NCBI GenBank assembly: GCA_938083405.1
Contig: CALKCV010000522.1
Span: forward strand, 1-5,371
Reading direction: 5' to 3'
Source of the DNA: an uncultured Microcoleaceae cyanobacterium
Lineage (GTDB): Bacteria > Cyanobacteriota > Cyanobacteriia > Cyanobacteriales > Microcoleaceae
Length of the DNA: 5,371 nt
The notes under the pieces were generated by a model. The model was not told the DNA's origin and searched no databases. It saw nothing but the letters and a program-made list of their open reading frames with translations. Shown in pieces: positions 1 through 4,658 of this stretch; the stretch's first letter is position 1, and every line of letters begins with the position of its first letter. The translations under genes and the position numbers were made by a program.

Positions 1-2151
1 ACAGATCGCAATACCCGGTTTTTGTTTTTGCTGGATGGTTTTGACGAGTTGCTGCTGGAGAGGGGGGCGAGGTACGATTTGAGGATGTTTTTAGAGCAGG
101 TGGCGCTGTTCCAGAAACGGGCCGCCGAAAATAACGACGAGCGGGGACATCGGGTTATAATTACGGGGAGACCTTTGGCCCTGTATGGTATCGAGCGCTT
201 GATGCCGCAAAATTTAGAGCGAGCGAGGATTATGCCGATGGCTGAGGATATCCAGGATCTGTGGTTGGAGAATTGGGGGAACGTGGCCGATGTCGATCGC
301 GCAGTGGCAACTGTTAAAGCCGAGCAATTTCGGGAATTTTTGCGGGACGATCTGTGTCCCGCGCCAGTCAAGGAGTTAGCCCGAGAGCCGCTGTTGCTGT
401 ATTTGTTGGCGGCGATGCACCGGGACGGGCAACTGGAGGCGGAGATGTTTGCAGGCGCAGGGGCGGGGGAAGCGAAAGTGCTGGTTTACGAGCAAGCGCT
501 GGAGTGGGTCTTGGAGAAACAGCGTTCTGAAGGAGGTCGCAATTTCAATCCAGAGCTGACGGGATTAGAGCCGGAGGACTTGCGATCGCTCTTGGCAGAA
601 ACGGGTTTGTGCGTGGTGCAGTCCGGGCGATCGTATGCTGCAATTTCGACTATAGAAAGTCGGTTGGGAAAGAAGAAAGATGAGGGGGCTATAGCCTTAA
701 TCGAAAACGCTCGCAAAGAAGATTCATCTGATAAGCTCCGAAATGCCTTGGCTGCTTTTTATCTCAAACCTGCGGCGGGGGCAGAAAATTCCGTGGAGTT
801 TTTTCATAAGAGTTTCGGCGAATTTCTCTGCGCGGAACGGATGGCAGAAAGTATGGAAAAGTGGACGATTAAAATCGGGAAGCGGCGCAAAAATTTCGCG
901 GTGGCGACTTATGAGTTCGAGTGGCAAGTTTACGATCTCCTTGGTTACGGGGCTCTGACTGCGGAAGTGGTGGAATATTTGATGGCCCTGTTGGTGAAGA
1001 ATGAGGTTGACTTGGTAGTGTTGTTCGATCGCTTGCACGAGTTTTATCTGTGTTGGTGCGATGGGGAGTTTATCGAGGCGAAGGGAGAGACTTTGCCCCA
1101 GAAGAAGGCGAGGCAGTTGCAACAGCAGAAGATAGATCGCGGCCAACGACAAGTAGATATTTATGCGGGTCTGAATGCAACGATCTTGCTCTTTGAGTTG
1201 CATCGTTACGGTCAGTCTCAGGGGGAGTTCAAGGAGAAAATTGTGTTTTATCCGTGCGGCAAACCAGAGGATGAAGATTTAGACCGCGCGAGATTGCTGC
1301 GGATTATTGGTTACAGTCAATCTCTCGAAGCAGGTGCTTTTGTGAAAGTAGTAGGTAAGTTTCTTACAGGGGCAAACCTGAGTCGTGCCAACCTCGCAGG
1401 GAGCGGCCTCAGAGGTGCCGATTTTAGTGGTGCTAACCTCAGAGGTGCCGATTTCAGAGGTGCAGATCTAAGAGATGCCGACCTCAGTGGTGCTAACCTC
1501 ACTCGTGCTAACCTCACTCGTGCCAACCTCACAGATGCAGACCTCAGTGGTGCTAACCTCAGCGATGCCGACCTTAGTGGTGCTAACCTCAGCGGTGCTA
1601 ACCTCAGCGGTGCCGAACTCTTTCGAGTTAACCTCGGCAATATCAAATGGAATCACCAAACAACTTGGTCTAATGCTTTGATATTGTATTTAGCAAGTGG
1701 AGTGCCAGAAACTCTCAAGCAACAACGGGAGTTTGCCGCAGCAGTTTTACTAAGTCAAGGATTTAATCAAGTTTCGGAAGGGAAAGTTGACGAGGCGATC
1801 GCCTCCTACCAAGAAGCCCAAACCATCAACCCCCAACTACAAGTTGCGGCTCGGTTTTGGAATAAACTCTGCTGGCATGGCAGCTTGAGCGATCGGGCCT
1901 CCAACGTTCTCTTTGCTGGCGAGAAAGCTGTGGAATTGGAACCCGATGATGGATTTTTTAAAGACACTCGCGGACTTGCCAGAGCTTTGACTGGAGATGT
2001 TACGGGGGCGATCGACGATTTTCTAGCTGCCTTAGATAGCGGCTGTTTCGATAACAGCAACCCCAAAAAACAACAACGGCAGCGTTGGTTGGAAGTCTTG
2101 CAGGAGGGCGAACATCCTTTTACGCCGGAAGAATTGGCAACCTTGCGTTAG
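1..2151 (+). CDS. NACHT-family STAND NTPase with pentapeptide repeats and TPR-like tail (5'-truncated by the window)
   Basis: The frame is open from base 1 to a TAG stop (716 codons), and homologous-looking sequence runs up to the edge, so the true start lies upstream; the TTG at 22 falls inside Walker B and is not a start. Numbering from base 1: Walker B LFLLDGFDEL (~8-17); sensor-like VIITGRP (~52-58); helical-domain motif EPLLLYLLA (~129-137); HKSFGEFLCAERMA (~269-282), the conserved region that usually closes a NACHT module. Then come an unassigned helical linker (~285-450), 18 pentapeptides (~455-544) and a TPR-like tail (~576-716) with EAIASYQEAQ and DTRGLARALTGD. Known of the family: NACHT proteins are NTP-driven switches, with repeats often sensing a ligand and the N-terminus carrying the effector; some bacterial ones are antiphage. 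Inferred: a cytoplasmic sensor or scaffold. The visible part has no catalytic effector. The NACHT call is firm; the ligand and role are unknown. Confidence 0.88.
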   Translation, partial: TDRNTRFLFLLDGFDELLLERGARYDLRMFLEQVALFQKRAAENNDERGHRVIITGRPLALYGIERLMPQNLERARIMPMAEDIQDLWLENWGNVADVDRAVATVKAEQFREFLRDDLCPAPVKELAREPLLLYLLAAMHRDGQLEAEMFAGAGAGEAKVLVYEQALEWVLEKQRSEGGRNFNPELTGLEPEDLRSLLAETGLCVVQSGRSYAAISTIESRLGKKKDEGAIALIENARKEDSSDKLRNALAAFYLKPAAGAENSVEFFHKSFGEFLCAERMAESMEKWTIKIGKRRKNFAVATYEFEWQVYDLLGYGALTAEVVEYLMALLVKNEVDLVVLFDRLHEFYLCWCDGEFIEAKGETLPQKKARQLQQQKIDRGQRQVDIYAGLNATILLFELHRYGQSQGEFKEKIVFYPCGKPEDEDLDRARLLRIIGYSQSLEAGAFVKVVGKFLTGANLSRANLAGSGLRGADFSGANLRGADFRGADLRDADLSGANLTRANLTRANLTDADLSGANLSDADLSGANLSGANLSGAELFRVNLGNIKWNHQTTWSNALILYLASGVPETLKQQREFAAAVLLSQGFNQVSEGKVDEAIASYQEAQTINPQLQVAARFWNKLCWHGSLSDRASNVLFAGEKAVELEPDDGFFKDTRGLARALTGDVTGAIDDFLAALDSGCFDNSNPKKQQRQRWLEVLQEGEHPFTPEELATLR
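582..589. repeat. HIP1 octamer GCGATCGC
   Basis: Perfect copy of the highly iterated palindrome of cyanobacterial genomes, lying inside the NACHT gene. It supports a cyanobacterial origin. Confidence 0.9.
1363..1632 (+). repeat. Pentapeptide-repeat array within the NACHT protein (18 units, 15 bp each)
   Basis: Eighteen consecutive A(D/N)LXX-type pentapeptides, such as LSGAN, LRGAD and LTRAN, are encoded by a 15-bp tandem DNA repeat. The central Leu or Phe is present in nearly every unit; the third unit (LAGSG) is the degenerate one. Known of the family: such arrays fold into a right-handed quadrilateral beta-helix and usually mediate protein contacts. The coding DNA is unusually uniform, with the core ctcagtggtgctaacctcag recurring. 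Leu is CTC here, whereas the preceding NACHT part prefers TTG and CTG. Confidence 0.95.
1794..1803. repeat. HIP1 decamer GGCGATCGCC
   Basis: Full 10-bp form of the cyanobacterial HIP1 palindrome, within the TPR-like tail of the NACHT gene. It encodes part of the EAIAS segment. Confidence 0.9.
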
Positions 2152-2155
2152 GATA

Positions 2156-2218
2156 TGTTCGTAGTAATCGCTAATCGCTAATTATCTATATCAATCGCTA
2201 AAGCGATTACTACGAACA
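2156..2218. repeat. Interspersed inverted-repeat element with 17-bp perfect arms, just after the NACHT gene
   Basis: The arms tgttcgtagtaatcgct (2156-2172) and agcgattactacgaaca (2202-2218) are perfect reverse complements around a 29-nt loop. The loop contains two more copies of AATCGCT (2173-2179 and 2193-2199). The second can form a smaller competing hairpin with the right arm. From memory, a compact version of this palindrome, without the 27-bp centre, is scattered through Oscillatoriales genomes. It begins 4 bp after the gene 1 stop, so it may act as a 3'-end structure, but no T-run follows and I do not call it an intrinsic terminator. Confidence 0.75.
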
Positions 2219-2288
2219 AGATTTCTGGCTAGAACGCTACTTGCGATCCACTACCCCAAAAACTAGGTCTAAAAACTCGCCAAAAATA

Positions 2289-2297
2289 TGTTATAGT
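2289..2297 (+). promoter_or_regulatory. Putative extended -10 promoter (TGTTATAGT)
   Basis: TATAGT matches TATAAT at five of six positions and is preceded by TGT, giving an extended -10 (TGn). No convincing -35 hexamer lies 16-18 bp upstream, which fits an extended -10 promoter. Transcription would start near 2303-2305 and leave a leader of about 135 nt ahead of the phosphatase start. It is the best promoter candidate I see in the spacer; its use is inferred. Confidence 0.45.
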
Positions 2298-2301
2298 AGG
2301 G

Positions 2302-2371
2302 TGCTTCCTGGCATCAGCGTCTCGCTCTTTGTCCAAAAGCCCAATTAATAAATAGGTCTTTGCCAGGAGCA
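2302..2371 (+). promoter_or_regulatory. Potential stem-loop in the leader RNA
   Basis: TGCTTCCTGGCA (2302-2313) pairs with TGCCAGGAGCA (2361-2371) in 11 base pairs with one bulged T at 2306, around a 47-nt loop. It begins almost exactly at the predicted transcription start, so it could stabilise the mRNA or regulate expression. It could also be a decayed interspersed palindrome. The right arm contains AGGAG, so pairing would hide that sequence, but it is too far from the start (about 70 nt) to be its ribosome binding site. Confidence 0.35.
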
Positions 2372-2433
2372 AATTTCTAATTTGGACTCTCAATAATTAT
2401 GCTGGTGCGCGGCTACAAAAACCCAATTAATAA
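2334..2433 (+). repeat. 18-bp direct repeat flanking an 82-bp period in the leader
   Basis: The copies are caaaagcccaattaataa at 2334-2351 and caaaaacccaattaataa at 2416-2433, with one difference. The last 12 bases are identical. The second copy ends six bases before the phosphatase ATG. It could be an operator pair, a small duplication, or the scar of a past insertion. Confidence 0.7.
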
Positions 2434-2439
2434 TAACCC

Positions 2440-4614
2440 ATGCTCGGATTTAACGAAATATTCGACGAAAACTTTTACCTCTCCCTAAACCCCAACATCC
2501 CCGAAGGGCAAACCCCCTTCGACCATTTCCAACAAGCGGGACAATTTCAAGGAATATCCCCCAGTCCCCTCTTCGACACCAACTATTACTTAGTAAATAA
2601 CCCAGACATTCTCTCCATCTTAGAAAACGGCGACATTTCTCCCTACCAACACTACATAGAAAGCGGTCAATTGGAAGGACGAAAAGCAAGTCCTTTATAT
2701 CAAGAAAGCTTTTATTTAGAAACCAACCCCGAGTTAGCCGAAGCCGTAAACCAAGACATCTTAACCGGCATCGAACACTTCGTTAAATTCGGTCAATTTG
2801 AAGGTCGCCGCCCCAGCACTTTTTACGAAGAAAACTATTACTTAGCCCAAAATCCAGGAGTTGCGGAAGCCGTCGAACGGGATGTCCTCACCGGCATCGA
2901 ACATTACCTCCGTTTTGGGGCCGGCGAACGTCGAGAATTAACTGCCTTTATAGACGGAACTTCTACCTTACCCAACGGCGTCGCTTCTGGAGATACCACT
3001 CAGACTTCCACAGTATTATGGACTCGAACGATAGTTCCCGGCCCGGTAACATTTGACTATTCCACCGACCCCAATTTCACCACCTTTGCCAGCCAAACAA
3101 CTACCGCCACCGACCCCACAGTTCCCGTACAAATAGAAGTAACTGGATTGGAACCGAATACCCAATACTTCTACCGAGCAACAGACCGCTTCGGCAGCAC
3201 GGAAACTGGAAAAGTAAAAACCCTAGCACCATTAGGAACCAAAACAGGATTGAGGTTCGGAGTATCGGGAGACTGGCAGGGCGAACTGGGCCCCTTTCCT
3301 TCTATTAGTAACGCCGACGATCGCCAACTCGACTTTTTCGTACAATTAGGAGACACCCTCGAAGCGGACAGCATCTCCCCAGATTTACCCGGAGTCCGGC
3401 AGTCTGGAAACTACTCCCAATTCCTCACCAAACACAACGAAATTTACTCCCAACGTTTCGGCATCAATAATTGGGCGGACTTGCGAGAATCTACCACAGT
3501 TTATGCCACCTGGGACGACCACGATCTTACTAACGATTTCGCCGGCGGCGCAACTCCCGCAGATTCCCCCCAGAGAGACGAAATCTTCGGCAGCGCGGAA
3601 GAAGGATTTGTTAACGATACGGACGCATTCGATGCCGGCTTGCGCGCCTTTTTAGATTTCAAACCACTGCGGGAAGAGTTCTACGGCGACACCGGCGACC
3701 CTCGCACCGCCAACGAACAAAAATTATATCGTTTTAACGTCCGCGGCGACGACGCGGCAACTTTCGTTCTGGACGTTCGTTCCTTCCGCGATGCCCCCGT
3801 ACCTTTCCTCCCAGAAACCGCTTCGCCGGAAGAGGTAAATCGATATTTGGAGGATGCATTTGAACCGGGTCGAACCATGTTAGGGGCGGCCCAATTGCAA
3901 GAATTAAAAGACGATTTATTAGCGGCAGAAAACGGCGGCATTACTTGGAAATTTGTGATGTCAACGGTGCCGATGCAACATTTCGGCGTCCCAGTGGCGG
4001 GGGAACGCTGGGAAGGTTTCGCCGCCGAACGTACGGACCTGTTGCGCTTTATTAACGACAACGATATCGATAACGTGGTTTTCGTTACTGGAGACTTCCA
4101 CGGTCATGTCGTTAATAACCTCACTTATTCCGAGGGAGTGGGACTGCCGCAAATACCGACGGAGGCGATCGATGTTATGATAGGTCCGGTGGGGATTCAG
4201 TTAAATATCGGAGATGGACCTTTTGCGGCCCCCTTCGGCGAAGCGACCGTGGTATTCGCTCCCGACGAACTGCTGCCGGCTTCGGAGAAAGAGCGATATA
4301 ATGCTTTAACCAGCCGCGACGAGAAAAATGCTTTCGTGCGGCAAGTTCTGGACGCTCGCATCGTGCCTCTGGGATATACTCCAATTGGTTTGGAGGATTC
4401 CAACATCGATGCCCAATTGTTGCAGGGGTCTTATATCGCGGCCCATAATTACGGCTGGAGCGAGTTTGAGATAGATCCGGTGACTCAGCAGTTGACTGTT
4501 ACTACTTATGGAGTGGAACCTTACACTGCCGAGGAGATAGCGGCGGACCCGGGGGCGATCGCTACTCAGACACCTTTTATCGCCAACCAGTTTGTGGTTA
4601 ACCCGGCTTCCTAG
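2440..4614 (+). CDS. PhoD-like metallophosphatase with four N-terminal YLxxNP/FGQFEGR repeats
   Basis: Complete 724-aa protein. Residues ~8-166 are four ~40-aa repeats. From ~177 (LPNGVASGDTTQTSTVLWTR) begins the beta-sandwich domain that precedes PhoD catalytic domains, ending near GLEPNTQYFYRATD (236-249). The calcineurin-like catalytic domain follows: GVSGDWQ (274-280), QLGDTLEAD (302-310), WDDHDLTNDF (358-367) and GDFHGH (551-556), the usual metal-binding segments. Known PhoD enzymes cleave phosphomono- and diesters, typically outside the cytoplasm using Fe and Ca; an extracellular role here is inferred. Odd points: no Tat or Sec signal peptide; Glu308 replaces the Tyr of the GDxxY motif; Val codons shift sharply after residue ~466. 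The ATG is the first possible start (stop TAA six bases upstream) and directly precedes repeat 1; no Shine-Dalgarno is visible. It probably heads an operon with the GDSL gene 44 bp downstream. Substrate unknown. Confidence 0.9.
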   Translation: MLGFNEIFDENFYLSLNPNIPEGQTPFDHFQQAGQFQGISPSPLFDTNYYLVNNPDILSILENGDISPYQHYIESGQLEGRKASPLYQESFYLETNPELAEAVNQDILTGIEHFVKFGQFEGRRPSTFYEENYYLAQNPGVAEAVERDVLTGIEHYLRFGAGERRELTAFIDGTSTLPNGVASGDTTQTSTVLWTRTIVPGPVTFDYSTDPNFTTFASQTTTATDPTVPVQIEVTGLEPNTQYFYRATDRFGSTETGKVKTLAPLGTKTGLRFGVSGDWQGELGPFPSISNADDRQLDFFVQLGDTLEADSISPDLPGVRQSGNYSQFLTKHNEIYSQRFGINNWADLRESTTVYATWDDHDLTNDFAGGATPADSPQRDEIFGSAEEGFVNDTDAFDAGLRAFLDFKPLREEFYGDTGDPRTANEQKLYRFNVRGDDAATFVLDVRSFRDAPVPFLPETASPEEVNRYLEDAFEPGRTMLGAAQLQELKDDLLAAENGGITWKFVMSTVPMQHFGVPVAGERWEGFAAERTDLLRFINDNDIDNVVFVTGDFHGHVVNNLTYSEGVGLPQIPTEAIDVMIGPVGIQLNIGDGPFAAPFGEATVVFAPDELLPASEKERYNALTSRDEKNAFVRQVLDARIVPLGYTPIGLEDSNIDAQLLQGSYIAAHNYGWSEFEIDPVTQQLTVTTYGVEPYTAEEIAADPGAIATQTPFIANQFVVNPAS
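2461..2937 (+). repeat. Four tandem ~40-aa YLxxNP...FGQFEGR modules in the phosphatase
   Basis: Residues 8-44, 45-85, 86-127 and 128-166 share the pattern Phe/Tyr-x-x-x-Phe/Tyr-Tyr-Leu-x-x-Asn-Pro, an acidic or Ala-rich helix, His-Tyr/Phe, then Gly-Gln-Phe/Leu-Glu-Gly-Arg. Repeats 3 and 4 are closest (both have LTGIEH). Repeat 1 is shorter and repeat 4 has lost the GQFEGR end (FGAGERRE). I know this module from cyanobacterial and other bacterial extracellular or surface-associated proteins; no function is established that I can name. Confidence 0.85.
4555..4562. repeat. HIP1 octamer GCGATCGC
   Basis: Third perfect HIP1 copy in the window, near the 3' end of the phosphatase gene (encoding GAIAT). 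It supports a cyanobacterial origin. Confidence 0.9.
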
Positions 4615-4636
4615 AACAGGCAAGATGCCTGTTCTA
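4612..4636. repeat. Perfect 11-bp palindrome with 3-nt loop that includes the phosphatase stop codon
   Basis: TAGAACAGGCA (4612-4622) and TGCCTGTTCTA (4626-4636) are perfect reverse complements around an AGA loop. The first three bases are the TAG stop of the phosphatase gene. From memory this GAACAGGCA...TGCCTGTTC palindrome is a common interspersed repeat in filamentous cyanobacteria. Without a following T-run it is unlikely to be a strong intrinsic terminator. It more likely stabilises the upstream mRNA end or modulates expression of the downstream gene. Confidence 0.8.
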
Positions 4637-4644
4637 CCAACTTT

Positions 4645-4650
4645 AGGAGA
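4645..4650 (+). promoter_or_regulatory. Shine-Dalgarno AGGAGA of the GDSL hydrolase gene
   Basis: AGGAGA lies 8 nt before the ATG at 4659 and fixes that start. It contrasts with the phosphatase gene, which has no such site, and suggests the second gene has its own efficient initiation. Confidence 0.85.
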
Positions 4651-4658
4651 AAAATTCA

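Larger units (their letters stand above)
2219..2439 (+). other. AT-rich intergenic leader of the phosphatase gene
   Basis: No gene is visible here. The stretch holds the likely promoter at 2289-2297, a bulged 11-bp inverted repeat (2302-2313 with 2361-2371), a second 7-bp complementary pair (2331-2337 with 2381-2387), and an 18-bp direct repeat (2334-2351 and 2416-2433, 17 of 18 identical). In-frame TAA codons at 2431 and 2434 prevent upstream extension of the next gene. I saw no tandem Pho-box-like octamers by eye. Confidence 0.6.

Noticed and set aside
22..24. TTG at 22 as the start codon of the NACHT gene
   Set aside because: It lies inside the Walker B strand, and the frame continues with plausible NACHT sequence to base 1. 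The gene is cut by the window edge.
724..1203. 159-codon minus-strand open frame
   Set aside because: It lies wholly inside the NACHT gene, has no ribosome binding site or recognisable domain, and the plus-strand protein here is convincing.
1363..1632. CRISPR-like regular repeats
   Set aside because: The 15-bp period without unique spacers is fully explained by pentapeptide coding.
1317..1646. 109-codon minus-strand open frame, Leu/Ala/Arg/Ser-rich, plus other frames over the same place
   Set aside because: It is the antisense of the 15-bp pentapeptide repeat, whose regular composition avoids stops in several frames. The peptide is low-complexity and has no start signal.
2156..2218. Rho-independent terminator after the NACHT gene
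   Set aside because: The stem is long but not GC-rich, the loop is large and no T-run follows the right arm.
2399..2488. 29-codon ORF starting at ATG 2399 and overlapping the phosphatase start
   Set aside because: It has no Shine-Dalgarno and no recognisable peptide, and the overlap is in another frame. A regulatory leader peptide is possible but unsupported.
4612..4636. Strong intrinsic terminator separating the phosphatase and GDSL genes
   Set aside because: After the right arm the sequence reads CCAACTTTAGG, with no T-tract, and the next gene starts 22 bp later with its own Shine-Dalgarno.
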